Below, piece after piece: positions 8,551 through 16,917 of a stretch of 64,000 bases of DNA (positions within the stretch are counted from its first letter, which is position 1; each line of letters starts with the position of its first letter). Source of the DNA: W0P28-013 sp963593685 (GTDB taxonomy: Bacteria > Bacteroidota > Bacteroidia > Bacteroidales > Paludibacteraceae); NCBI GenBank assembly GCA_963593685.1, contig CAVBBP010000001.1, positions 31,783-95,782 of the forward strand. The letters are read 5' to 3'. The notes beneath the pieces were generated by a model, which was not told the DNA's origin, ran no database searches, and saw nothing but the letters and a program-made list of their open reading frames with translations. The position numbers and the translations under genes are program-made.

Positions 8551-10458
8551 TTAATCGTAGAATGTCCACGAAACGCCGAATTGGAATGTTGCTGGATTGA
8601 GCGGATAGTAGGGCATCGAGAAGTAGTTACGGCCGCCAAAGAGTGTGGCGTTCCAGTTGGCGTACTGCGCATAGAAACGCACGCGCTTGATGCAGCAGTT
8701 CAGATAGACATTCATCTCGGGATAGTTGCCCACCTCGTAGTCGTGTTGCAGGAAAAATACGCCTGTGGCTGGCATGTAATCGTTGCTGTAGTAGGCGGTG
8801 TGATAGCGCACACTCACGCCAAGTTGGAAAGTCAGTACACGATTGAAAAAGTGGTCGAGGTAGTAGAAATTCGAGAATATAGCGAAATCGGGCAGCGGCA
8901 ACAGGCGGCGATTGCTCGTGTATTGGTACACCGCTTTGTTGTCGAGATGAAACCGCCACGCACGCAGATTGGCCGTAACATCGGCGGCAATCACCTGCAC
9001 ATTGCCATCGTGCTGGGCGGGCAGCGCATTTTCGTCGAAATAGATCATTTTCGTGATGTTTTCGAACTGCACACCGAGCGAGATGTCGCGCGTGGGAAAG
9101 GCGATGCGCCCCTTGACATTGAAACGCATGTAGCGATCGAAACTTTTCTCCCACTGAAAATGGTTCGACAGGTAATGATCGGTCAGAAATTCGCACGATT
9201 CGCTGTAAAAACCGCCGCGCGCCGAAATCAGCATCGTGTCTTTGGCGGTAATCGGGAATATGCTACCAATGCCGCCGTGAATCGAAAAATCACCCATATT
9301 CGGCCCTATCAGATAGACATCGCCCGTGGCATCGAAAGTAAATTTTTCGCCCTCGCGTTTGAAAATCTGCGCTCCCACACGCAGGTGGTGCTCGGTGCGT
9401 TTGGCAATCAGTGCCGAATCATTTTCGAACTGGCGATAGCGGCGCAGGTCGTACTCCACAAAGCCCATCAGCCCGAAGCGCATTATGCGGTTGAACTTCT
9501 CCTCGAGCGTTACGCCCAGCGTGTTTTTCAGCGACCAAGCGCGCGTCGAATCGAGCGTATTTTCGCCGCTATAATAGTGGTAGTCGTAGTAGCCGCTTGT
9601 TACCGAATCGATTTCGACATAGCGGCGGCGAAAATCCTCAAACTTGATGGAATGCGCTATCGAAACGATTGGAATGTAGTCGTAAGCGACCGAATCTTCG
9701 GTAACTTGCCGCTCTTTTTCGTAGCCAAAACCGACTTTGTGGTTGTAATAGAAAAAGTTATCAACATAGCCCACAATGGCGTTCAGGTTGGTGGGAATGT
9801 TGTTGGCTTCGATGTTCAACGCCTCGTCGGGGTGCAAAATGTAGTCGCGGTCGGTGATGCCGCCGCTTTCGTGGTTGCGAAAATTGTTGAACATCATCAC
9901 GCCTTGCGCCGAGTAGCGCCGCCCATTGTAACTGCCCCACAAACCGCCGTTCACCATGCGTGTGGCTTGGTTGGCATACTGTCCGCGACCATAAATAAGA
10001 TCGACCAAACCGCCGAAATTGAGGCGCGAATTGGCGTTCATCGTGAAAAACGACTTAAAATGATCCTGTTGGTAGAATGTGGGCAGCGACGAGCGGTATT
10101 CCAACTTTGCGAATGGGGTCGTCGTATTGAAAAACTGTATATCTTCGACGCCAACCAAGTAAGCATCGTAGGGCGAAGAGAGAAAAAGTGTCGATTTTTG
10201 CGTGCGGTCGAAATAGATTTTCGACTGCAGCGGCGAACCGAGGTTGCCGTTCCAATCGTTGGCAATGCTGTAAGCGTTCACCGGATTGGCATCTTGGTAA
10301 CTCACCGCCGATGTGTCGAGCGAGCAAGTATCGGCCACGCCCAGCAACTCGTCGATGCGCCAAACGCGTATGCGCGACGGGATTTTCACGCTGTTCGATG
10401 CGCCAAACGCCGCGCCCGTCAGCACCAAAAAAAGTATCACTACCTTGAAACGGTTCAT
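8551..10458 (-). CDS. Putative outer-membrane porin (Porin_10 family)
   Basis: The start is set at the ATG at 10458 because it begins a signal peptide (MNRFKVVILFLVLTGAAFG). A TTG three codons upstream is less likely. The rest is rich in alternating hydrophobic and aromatic strands typical of a large beta-barrel. It contains the family-typical YFDRTQKSTLFLSSPYDAY and GGLWGSYNGRRYSAQG, and it ends in the aromatic-rich GVSWTFYD. The function is presumed outer-membrane transport or structure; the substrate is unknown. The promoter TTTG-N20-TATCTTTG (10465-10496) would start transcription at about the A of the ATG, so the transcript may be leaderless. Confidence 0.8.
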   Translation of the reverse strand: MNRFKVVILFLVLTGAAFGASNSVKIPSRIRVWRIDELLGVADTCSLDTSAVSYQDANPVNAYSIANDWNGNLGSPLQSKIYFDRTQKSTLFLSSPYDAYLVGVEDIQFFNTTTPFAKLEYRSSLPTFYQQDHFKSFFTMNANSRLNFGGLVDLIYGRGQYANQATRMVNGGLWGSYNGRRYSAQGVMMFNNFRNHESGGITDRDYILHPDEALNIEANNIPTNLNAIVGYVDNFFYYNHKVGFGYEKERQVTEDSVAYDYIPIVSIAHSIKFEDFRRRYVEIDSVTSGYYDYHYYSGENTLDSTRAWSLKNTLGVTLEEKFNRIMRFGLMGFVEYDLRRYRQFENDSALIAKRTEHHLRVGAQIFKREGEKFTFDATGDVYLIGPNMGDFSIHGGIGSIFPITAKDTMLISARGGFYSESCEFLTDHYLSNHFQWEKSFDRYMRFNVKGRIAFPTRDISLGVQFENITKMIYFDENALPAQHDGNVQVIAADVTANLRAWRFHLDNKAVYQYTSNRRLLPLPDFAIFSNFYYLDHFFNRVLTFQLGVSVRYHTAYYSNDYMPATGVFFLQHDYEVGNYPEMNVYLNCCIKRVRFYAQYANWNATLFGGRNYFSMPYYPLNPATFQFGVSWTFYD

Positions 10459-10464
10459 AACCTG

Positions 10465-10496
10465 CAAAGATACGGCTTTTCTGCCAATCCAGCAAA
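10465..10496 (-). promoter_or_regulatory. Promoter of the porin gene, TTTG-N20-TATCTTTG
   Basis: On the minus strand the -33 TTTG is at 10496-10493 and the -7 TATCTTTG at 10472-10465, with a 20-bp spacer. The -7 box ends only 7 bp from the ATG at 10458. The -33 box overlaps the -33 of the divergent ribBA promoter. Confidence 0.75.
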
Positions 10497-10527
10497 TTGT
10501 GTAAATAACAACTTTTTCGTACCTTTG
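10496..10527 (+). promoter_or_regulatory. Promoter facing ribBA, ATTG-N20-TACCTTTG
   Basis: ATTG at 10496-10499 and TACCTTTG at 10520-10527 with a 20-bp spacer. It is back-to-back with the porin promoter and shares the CAAATTG bases. The start codon of ribBA is 219 bp downstream, and the leader between them is filled by dispersed repeats. Confidence 0.7.
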
Positions 10528-10745
10528 CGCACGAAATTAGTCGCAAGATATGAGTCGCAAGTAGCAAGAATTTGTAATTTCAAATTAACAGGACTAACCA
10601 GAAACTAGAAATTATTTTGCCGTACAGACTTTCATTGATGCGTTAAACTAATCAACTCATCAACCAATCAACTCATCAACCCAACTTTACACACTTTCCA
10701 CTTTATACACTTTTCTCACTTTCAAACTTTCACACTAAAAAAGAT
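10528..10745. repeat. Repeat-filled leader of ribBA
   Basis: Contains the TAGTCGCAAGATATGAGT module (10539-10556), a GCGTTAAAC...CATCAACC module and CTTTCACACTTT-like runs. I looked for an FMN riboswitch, expected for a riboflavin gene, and saw no AGGGGC/GCCCC-type conserved core. Confidence 0.6.
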
Positions 10746-11957
10746 ATGGTTACCAACGATTTTTCATACATTGAGTCGGCTATCGACGATTTTCGTGAGG
10801 GCAAATTTCTGATAGTTGTCGATGACGAAGACCGCGAGAACGAGGGCGATTTCATCGTGGCGGCCGAAAAAATAACGCCCGAAAAGGTCAATTTCATGCT
10901 TAAACATGCGCGTGGCGTGCTTTGTGCGCCCATCACCATCGAGCGTTGCAAAGAACTCGACCTGCCGCACCAAGTGGCCGACAACACATCGGTGCTTGGC
11001 ACGCCGTTCACTGTTACTATCGACAAGTTGGAGGGCTGCACTACAGGCGTTTCGGCTGCCGACCGCGCCGCCACCATTCGCGCCTTGGCCGACCCTGCCT
11101 CCACACCGCAAACATTCGGTCGTCCGGGGCATATCAATCCGCTCTATGCGCAGGACAAAGGCGTGTTGCGTCGCGCTGGCCACACCGAAGCGTGCGTCGA
11201 TCTCGCCAAATTGGCTGGCCTCTATCCTGCTGGCGCACTCATGGAGATAATGAACGAAGATGGCACCATGGCGCGCTTGCCCGAACTGAAAAAAATCGCC
11301 CAAGAGTACGGTCTGAAAATCATTTCTATACGCGACCTGATAGCCTACCGCCTGCAACAAGAGTCGATTGTAGAGCGCGGCGACGAAGTGGATATGCCCA
11401 CGCAATACGGCCATTTCCGCCTGATTCCTTTCCGCCAAAAATCGAACGGATTGGAACACATTGCGCTCATCAAAGGCGAGTGGCAGCACGACGAACCGAT
11501 TTTGGTGCGCGTACACTCGTCGTGCGCCACAGGCGACATCTTCGGTTCGTGCCGCTGCGAGTGCGGCGAGCAACTGCACCAAGCCATGCGCGCTATCGAA
11601 AAAGAGGGCAAAGGCGTGGTAGTATATATGAACCAAGAAGGGCGCGGCATAGGTCTGATGGCCAAAATTGCTGCCTACAAACTGCAGGAAGAGGGCTACG
11701 ACACCGTCGATGCCAACCTGCACCTCGGTTTCAAAGCCGACGAGCGCGACTACGGCGTAGGAGCCAGCATTCTGCGCGAACTTGGCGTGGCCAAAATGCG
11801 CCTGATGACCAACAATCCTGTGAAACGCATCGGTTTGGAAGCGTACGGCCTCGAAATTGTCGAAAATGTGCCAATCGAAATCGACCCCAACCCCTACAAC
11901 GAATTTTATATGCGCACCAAAAAAGAGCGCATGGGACACCTGCTGCACAAAGTTTAA
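10746..11957 (+). CDS. ribBA: Bifunctional DHBP synthase / GTP cyclohydrolase II
   Basis: The protein makes both precursors of riboflavin: 3,4-dihydroxy-2-butanone 4-phosphate from ribulose 5-phosphate, and the pyrimidine precursor from GTP. The N-terminal RibB domain (1-205) has DDEDRENEGDF (26-36) and HTEACVDLA (146-154). The C-terminal RibA domain has the zinc ligands Cys260, Cys271 and Cys273 (in SSCATGDIFGSCRCECG) and the YMNQEGRGIGL motif (294-304). The length of 403 aa is standard. No other rib genes lie nearby. Confidence 0.95.
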   Translation: MVTNDFSYIESAIDDFREGKFLIVVDDEDRENEGDFIVAAEKITPEKVNFMLKHARGVLCAPITIERCKELDLPHQVADNTSVLGTPFTVTIDKLEGCTTGVSAADRAATIRALADPASTPQTFGRPGHINPLYAQDKGVLRRAGHTEACVDLAKLAGLYPAGALMEIMNEDGTMARLPELKKIAQEYGLKIISIRDLIAYRLQQESIVERGDEVDMPTQYGHFRLIPFRQKSNGLEHIALIKGEWQHDEPILVRVHSSCATGDIFGSCRCECGEQLHQAMRAIEKEGKGVVVYMNQEGRGIGLMAKIAAYKLQEEGYDTVDANLHLGFKADERDYGVGASILRELGVAKMRLMTNNPVKRIGLEAYGLEIVENVPIEIDPNPYNEFYMRTKKERMGHLLHKV

Positions 11958-12179
11958 TCTAGTGAGAAGTTAGCAGTTAGAAGTGAGAAGTGATGCGGCA
12001 GAGCCGCAATTTCAGATTTCAAATTTCAGAGTTTAAGAGTTTCAAATTGACAAAATTATTTGAAAATTTGAAAATTTGAAAATTTGAAGATTTGAAGATT
12101 GTTTTTGCCGCACAGACCCTAGTCAATGCGTTAAACTGATCAACTCATCAACTAATCAACCAATCAACCCCCCAAAAAA
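11958..12179. repeat. Intergenic repeat mosaic
   Basis: Contains AGTGAGAAGT runs, the REP-like hairpin TGCGGCAGAGCCGCA (11994-12008), GAAAATTTG tandem copies (12058-12100) and a GCGTTAAACTGATCAACTC module running to the aroC start. Confidence 0.7.
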
Positions 12180-13253
12180 ATGAACTCCTTCGGCCACATA
12201 TTTCGTTTTGTGTCGTTTGGTGAGTCGCATGGCGCGCTCATTGGTGGTGTCATCGATGGTTGCCCTGCTGGACTGAAAATCGACACCGATTTTGTGCAAG
12301 CCGAACTGAATCGCCGCCGCCCTGGACAGTCGCCGCTCGCCACGCAACGCCACGAAGACGACCGCGTGCAGTTTCTTTCGGGACTGTTCGACGGACGAAC
12401 CACTGGCGCACCTATCGCATTCACCATTGCCAACAGCGACCAGCGCAGCGACGACTACGAACCGCTCAAAAACCTGTTCCGCCCCAGCCACGCCGACTAC
12501 ACCTACCAAGTCAAATACGGTCTGCGCGACTACCGCGGCGGCGGACGCGCATCGGCACGCGAAACTGCGGTGCGTGTGGTTGTTGGCGCTGTGGCCAAAC
12601 TTGCGCTACAGCAAATCGGCATCGACATTACGGCCTACACCTCGCAAATCGGCAATGTCGCTGTGGCGAAGCCCTACTCTGCTCTCGACCTGCGTTTGGC
12701 AGAAAACAATGCGGTGCGCTGTCCCGACCAAGCGACCGCCGAAAAAATGGCCGCTTTGGTTGCGCAATGTCAAGCCGATGGCGACTCGATTGGCGGCATT
12801 GTAACCTGCGTGGCGCGCGGCGTGCCAGCAGGACTCGGCGAGCCTATTTACGCGAAACTGCACGCCGAACTTGCCGCAGCCATGCTCTCGATAAACGCTG
12901 CAAAAGGCTTTGACTACGGCAGCGGATTCGCCGGAATCGGATTGCGCGGCAGCGAAGCCAACGACGCTTTCACGGTCGAAAATGGGCGCATCGCCACTGC
13001 CACAAACCACTCGGGCGGCATACAAGGCGGCATTTCGAACGGTGCCGACATCTACTTTCGCGTGGCGTTCAAGCCCACGCCCACCATTTCCAAACCGCAG
13101 CAAACCATCGATACCGCACTGAATGCCGTCGAACTCACGGCACACGGTCGCCACGATGCCTGCGTAGTGCCGCGCGCCGTTCCCATCGTCGAAGCCATGG
13201 CTGCCATCGTCCTTTTCAATGCTCACTTAGCCGCACGCTGCGCACGGATGTAA
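12180..13253 (+). CDS. aroC: Chorismate synthase
   Basis: The enzyme performs the last shikimate-pathway step, converting EPSP to chorismate with reduced FMN. The N-terminus SFGESHGALIGGVIDGCPAG (17-36) is the family signature. RGGGRASARETAVRV (about 120-134) follows, and GRHDACVVPRAVPIVEAM is near the C-terminus. The length of 357 aa is normal. It starts directly after a repeat module and is the last housekeeping gene before the accessory Sus locus; the outer inverted repeat begins 89 bp after its stop. Confidence 0.95.
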   Translation: MNSFGHIFRFVSFGESHGALIGGVIDGCPAGLKIDTDFVQAELNRRRPGQSPLATQRHEDDRVQFLSGLFDGRTTGAPIAFTIANSDQRSDDYEPLKNLFRPSHADYTYQVKYGLRDYRGGGRASARETAVRVVVGAVAKLALQQIGIDITAYTSQIGNVAVAKPYSALDLRLAENNAVRCPDQATAEKMAALVAQCQADGDSIGGIVTCVARGVPAGLGEPIYAKLHAELAAAMLSINAAKGFDYGSGFAGIGLRGSEANDAFTVENGRIATATNHSGGIQGGISNGADIYFRVAFKPTPTISKPQQTIDTALNAVELTAHGRHDACVVPRAVPIVEAMAAIVLFNAHLAARCARM

Positions 13254-13341
13254 TAACGGCTATTGGCTTTGGAGAATACACCGCCCCCGAAAAAAAAGTC
13301 AAATGAGGTTTTTCCCTCTTATGAATTCGCTTTAGAGGAAT

Positions 13342-13480
13342 CGCAACATTATCTTGATAAAAGTGTGGTTAGATAACATTTTTATCTTGACAAAAGTGTA
13401 GTTGCAGCACACTTTTATTGAGTTAATTATAAAAATAGCAAAAAAAAACTGCCTAACAACGAAAAGTTGTTAGGCAGCCT
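13342..13480. repeat. Outer inverted repeat, left copy
   Basis: About 139 bp that match 27457-27597 in inverted orientation with only scattered differences. It includes the operon terminator and three copies of a 17-bp motif: TATCTTGATAAAAGTGT (13350-13366), TATCTTGACAAAAGTGT (13383-13399), and an inverted copy at 13409-13425. The two direct copies start 33 bp apart, as in the right arm. Similarity stops at GTTGCG on the outer side. Confidence 0.85.
13441..13477 (-). terminator. Terminator of the left Sus operon
   Basis: A perfect 12-bp stem, CTGCCTAACAAC / GTTGTTAGGCAG (13449-13477), is followed on the minus strand by eight T. The same stem ends the right operon at 27460-27488. Confidence 0.9.
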
Positions 13481-13515
13481 CTTGCGGAAAGAGTCTATGA
13501 ATACTTCATTTTGGA

Positions 13516-13944
13516 CTATAAGTTCTGTATCAGTTGCACAATGGCATTGGCGGATGCGTCGTTCATGGCGTTCACACAAGCAGACTTGTAAGAATAGAAA
13601 TTCCGAAACCAAATGCCTTTGTAGCCTGCACCTCCAAGTATCTTTTTCACATTTGCAACTGTTGCACCACGCTGACGAGCCGCACAAACTATAATGTCTG
13701 CATTTGCGTTGACAGCGTCTCGCAACCATTGAGGCAACGTAGAATGCGGGTCGCCCACCGTACTTACGACAACACGCTTTGTGCCCGTCATTGTAATTAC
13801 ATTGTTAAACTGCGCCCACTGATCTTTACCTCCGTTCACTATTATGTAGGGTGTACCGAGTTTCTGTATGACAAGGTTCAATACAGATGTTTTGCCCCAA
13901 CCGGCGCGTGCATAGTCCAATATGAAATACTTCATATTATTCAT
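13516..13944 (-). CDS. Small P-loop protein at the end of the left Sus operon
   Basis: I do not recognise the family. From the ATG at 13944 the protein has 142 aa. Starts at 13935 and 13959 are also possible; 13959 would leave 4 bp to the upstream stop. A Walker A-like motif ARAGWGKTS sits at residues 12-20 directly after a hydrophobic strand (KYFILDY), as in P-loop folds. VVVSTVGDP and NADIIVCAARQRG further on could be later strands. No Walker B Asp is obvious. It has no signal peptide, so it is probably cytoplasmic, unlike the other products of this operon. The right operon has no counterpart. Confidence 0.6.
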   Translation of the reverse strand: MNNMKYFILDYARAGWGKTSVLNLVIQKLGTPYIIVNGGKDQWAQFNNVITMTGTKRVVVSTVGDPHSTLPQWLRDAVNANADIIVCAARQRGATVANVKKILGGAGYKGIWFRNFYSYKSACVNAMNDASANAIVQLIQNL

Positions 13945-13963
13945 TCGTCTAACACCCATCTGA

Positions 13964-15106
13964 TTATTCAGCAGCAATAAATGTAAGTTTAATATTTTCC
14001 TCTGCGGAGCCATTCCAATCGAACTCAAATTTAGCACTACCTTTGAATGCATCAGCGAGTACGCAATTGCCTCCATTATCCGTAACTGTAGCACCCTCAA
14101 TTGTCATTGCTCCAAAGCCAAAACTCTTGTCCCATAGATGATTGAAACGAATTTTAAACTCACCAGCCTTAAAATCAAGATCTTTTGCTTCAAATACATA
14201 GTGTGTACTTTCATTGCTTACATAAGCAAGATCTACATCTTGAGACCATGAATCATCAATTACAGAGCCGATGAAACTATAGATAAATGTTTCTGGGTGT
14301 AAGACTTCGAGATCCTTTACTTTCGTAACAGAATACTTGAAACTTTCTTGTGTTGTAGCAGCAGGTCCTACATACTCAAGCGTAATGTCGTAAACAGCAC
14401 GATCGATAGCGATATTATCGCCACCAGGTTTAGTCTCATTACCAAGGTTCGTATTTGCTTTAACTAACTCTGCAATGTCAAGATTAATTTTCCAGCATTC
14501 GTTGTGTGCAAATTTGAACTCTCCTGCAGTTTCAACAGTAACATTTTTCCAAGAGTAAACATTACCAGCAACTTCCGCCTCTGTAAAGCCCCAACTATTC
14601 ATAGCACCACGAACGCCCCATTTTACTGGAACGATAATGCATTGCGTGCCACCAACATCGGTGAGTGCTCCATCTTCGTTAAAATCAAGCACGATGTGAT
14701 AGAGGGCAGTCTCTTTTACATTCACTTTTGCGTCGGCTACGAGACTTCCTTTGTAGCCTGCAATTTCCTTATTGTCAGTAACAATAAGTGAATCACCATA
14801 CTCGAGCGTTGCACCATAATGATCTGAATTTGCTCCTTTTTTGTTTACAAACTCGTACTCTTTACCTGCTTCAAGAATAATGTACTTTTCGTACATACCT
14901 GGGCGTGCAGTTTTGTCAACCTCATTAATGCCCTGATCCATGGCATTACCTGCTACGAGGTCTTCGCCAGCAATCGAAACATAGAAACCATTAGGCAAAG
15001 TATTGTTGTCGTCAATAACTTTGTCCTTGTCTTTGTCTTTGTCGCACGATACTAATCCTACGACTGCAGCGGCAAGTGCCACCGCGAAAAATCCGAATTT
15101 CTTCAT
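13964..15106 (-). CDS. SusE/SusF-like outer-membrane lipoprotein
   Basis: A lipoprotein signal ends in LVSC (Cys21), followed by four Asp-Lys pairs encoded by a tandem hexamer (GACAAA). This acidic stretch right after Cys resembles the surface-export signal of Bacteroidota lipoproteins. The mature part has repeated beta-rich modules, with WGVRGAMNSWGFTEAE and FKIRFNHLWDKSFGFG similar to the starch-binding modules of SusE/SusF. It is probably an accessory glycan-binding protein at the cell surface. It is third in the operon, 41 bp after SusD. Base composition is lower in GC than in neighbouring housekeeping genes. Confidence 0.75.
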   Translation of the reverse strand: MKKFGFFAVALAAAVVGLVSCDKDKDKDKVIDDNNTLPNGFYVSIAGEDLVAGNAMDQGINEVDKTARPGMYEKYIILEAGKEYEFVNKKGANSDHYGATLEYGDSLIVTDNKEIAGYKGSLVADAKVNVKETALYHIVLDFNEDGALTDVGGTQCIIVPVKWGVRGAMNSWGFTEAEVAGNVYSWKNVTVETAGEFKFAHNECWKINLDIAELVKANTNLGNETKPGGDNIAIDRAVYDITLEYVGPAATTQESFKYSVTKVKDLEVLHPETFIYSFIGSVIDDSWSQDVDLAYVSNESTHYVFEAKDLDFKAGEFKIRFNHLWDKSFGFGAMTIEGATVTDNGGNCVLADAFKGSAKFEFDWNGSAEENIKLTFIAAE

Positions 15107-15147
15107 GATCTTTTAAAATTAAAGTTAATAATAAAGTTAGTGTGTGT

Positions 15148-16899
15148 TTAATATCCTGGATTTTGTGTCCAAATTTTCACGCCATCTTCACCGACTACTG
15201 CTTTTTGAAGCACTGTGTATGGGATTGGGAACCAACGACGAGTTTCTGATTTATTGTCGACATATTGTACATTTTCGAAGAGTCCAAAACGAATGAGATC
15301 GCGGCGTCGCGTATTTTCCCATGAAAGTTCACGACCGCGTTCAGCCAATATGCCAGTAAGTAAATCTGCGCTCAAATCGGTAAAAGCATTGGGATATGCG
15401 CGGTCAAATGCATTGATAGGATCGACCTCATAAGCGAAACTGCGTTTTTTTATCGCTGTTATTGCATCACTCTCGTTTCCTAGCATATTATCGATACCTC
15501 CACGAAGTTTGGCTTCTATTTTCATCAAAATGACATCGGCATAACGCATTAACACAAAATCATTTTCCATGTATTTGTATGTGCCAGTTTTGTCAATTTC
15601 GTACTTGTACATGCGAGTGCCATCCATACGACCTGCACCATCAAGCGATTCGACAGAAGGCACAATTACGACTGGTGTTCCATCAGTATCGAGCAGTGTA
15701 TCGCCTTCTTCTGAGCATAATGGGCCAAGAAACCATGCCCATTGATGCGAGTCCATTGTGCCTTTGCCTTCATAACCTGCACCACGCACATCATGATCGT
15801 TAAATATGTTCATAAAGTCGGGACGAGCAACAAAACCATTCCAGCAATCGAGTTGCATATTGAAACGTGTCTGGAATTTGTAGTGCAGACTTAAAAACTC
15901 GATTCGAAGTTTATTTTTGCAACTATATGCATCACGCTCATTTTGCGAAGAGCCATCTTCAACTATCGTGAATATATTTTCTCTACTTCCACCATTATCA
16001 ATTTTGAAATTTGTGAAATAATTGTCTTCAATGGAATATGAACCAGACTCTATCACTTTATTTGCGCAGCGAATGGCATTCGTGTAAAAGTCTTCGGTAC
16101 TTTTTATTTCAATACCAACCTCTTTTAGTGGATTTGAGCCTTTTTTACCATTATGAACATCGCAGGTGCGCTGTGCTGCCATTACATTTTCTGGTGTACA
16201 GCCGTACGATTCTGCATTAAGATACAGTTTTGCAAGAAGCGCATAGGCAACACCTTGTGTGCAACGACCTGCATAACTTACACGATTTGCGTCGTTCACA
16301 ACAGCCATATTTGGTGCATTTCGTTCGAGGCACGAAACTAGATGCGCCCAAGTAACACTTGGATCGAGCAAGGCCTCATTGCGGTCAGAATAATCCTCCA
16401 TATATGGGATACGACCAAATGAATCGAAAAGTAGGTAATAATAGTAGGAGCGTAAAACCTCCATCTCGCCAACATACATATCATAAATTTCTTTTGACAT
16501 GTTTTCCTCATTAGAATAGAGCGTTTCGAGCAGGTTATTGCAAAGTACAGAACCAGAAACAGTACAATTCCAAATATTCTCGAACGCTTTACCATATGCA
16601 TTCCAGTTGTGAGTATTGAGATATTTCCAATAGCCGCCATCGTTCCAGTCGCCACCCTTACGCGCTGGGCAAAGTCCTTCGTCTGATGTAAGAGTATTTA
16701 CACCCCAATACCCCCAATGATCGTGCATGAAACGAAGATCTGCGTATGCCTGCCCAATAAGATTCACAACATTTTGCTCATTTTTTAGCATCTCTTCAGT
16801 GGTAGGGCGACCGAAATTTTCTTCTTCCAACAGATCGCAAGAACAAAAGAACGGTAATGCCACTATGCAAATTATCGCTATTTTTACAAACTGTTTCAT
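15148..16899 (-). CDS. SusD/RagB-family nutrient-binding lipoprotein
   Basis: This is the surface lipoprotein lid of a SusC/D importer. A lipoprotein signal (CSC, Cys21) is followed by an acidic DLLEEENFGRPT. The SusD-like N-terminal region has VLRSYYYYLLFDSFGRIPY, and the C-terminal RagB region has RYADVILMKIEAKLRGG and RRRDLIRFGLF. It ends in the typical IPYTVLQ...NPGY. The length of 583 aa is normal. It follows susC by 18 bp. The ligand is unknown: no glycoside hydrolase or peptidase is encoded in the operon. Confidence 0.93.
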   Translation of the reverse strand: MKQFVKIAIICIVALPFFCSCDLLEEENFGRPTTEEMLKNEQNVVNLIGQAYADLRFMHDHWGYWGVNTLTSDEGLCPARKGGDWNDGGYWKYLNTHNWNAYGKAFENIWNCTVSGSVLCNNLLETLYSNEENMSKEIYDMYVGEMEVLRSYYYYLLFDSFGRIPYMEDYSDRNEALLDPSVTWAHLVSCLERNAPNMAVVNDANRVSYAGRCTQGVAYALLAKLYLNAESYGCTPENVMAAQRTCDVHNGKKGSNPLKEVGIEIKSTEDFYTNAIRCANKVIESGSYSIEDNYFTNFKIDNGGSRENIFTIVEDGSSQNERDAYSCKNKLRIEFLSLHYKFQTRFNMQLDCWNGFVARPDFMNIFNDHDVRGAGYEGKGTMDSHQWAWFLGPLCSEEGDTLLDTDGTPVVIVPSVESLDGAGRMDGTRMYKYEIDKTGTYKYMENDFVLMRYADVILMKIEAKLRGGIDNMLGNESDAITAIKKRSFAYEVDPINAFDRAYPNAFTDLSADLLTGILAERGRELSWENTRRRDLIRFGLFENVQYVDNKSETRRWFPIPYTVLQKAVVGEDGVKIWTQNPGY

Positions 16900-16917
16900 A
16901 TTATTGCGTGTTTTAGA

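Noticed and set aside
8581..10608. A 675-codon open frame on the plus strand
   Set aside because: It is antisense to the Porin_10 gene, which has a signal peptide, family motifs and a promoter; the antisense product shows no family features. The same reasoning removes the long antisense frames at 32733-34355, 36470-38080, 41308-42894 and 44919-45860.
10528..10745. FMN riboswitch upstream of ribBA
   Set aside because: Expected by function, but no conserved RFN-element core is visible; the leader consists of dispersed repeats.
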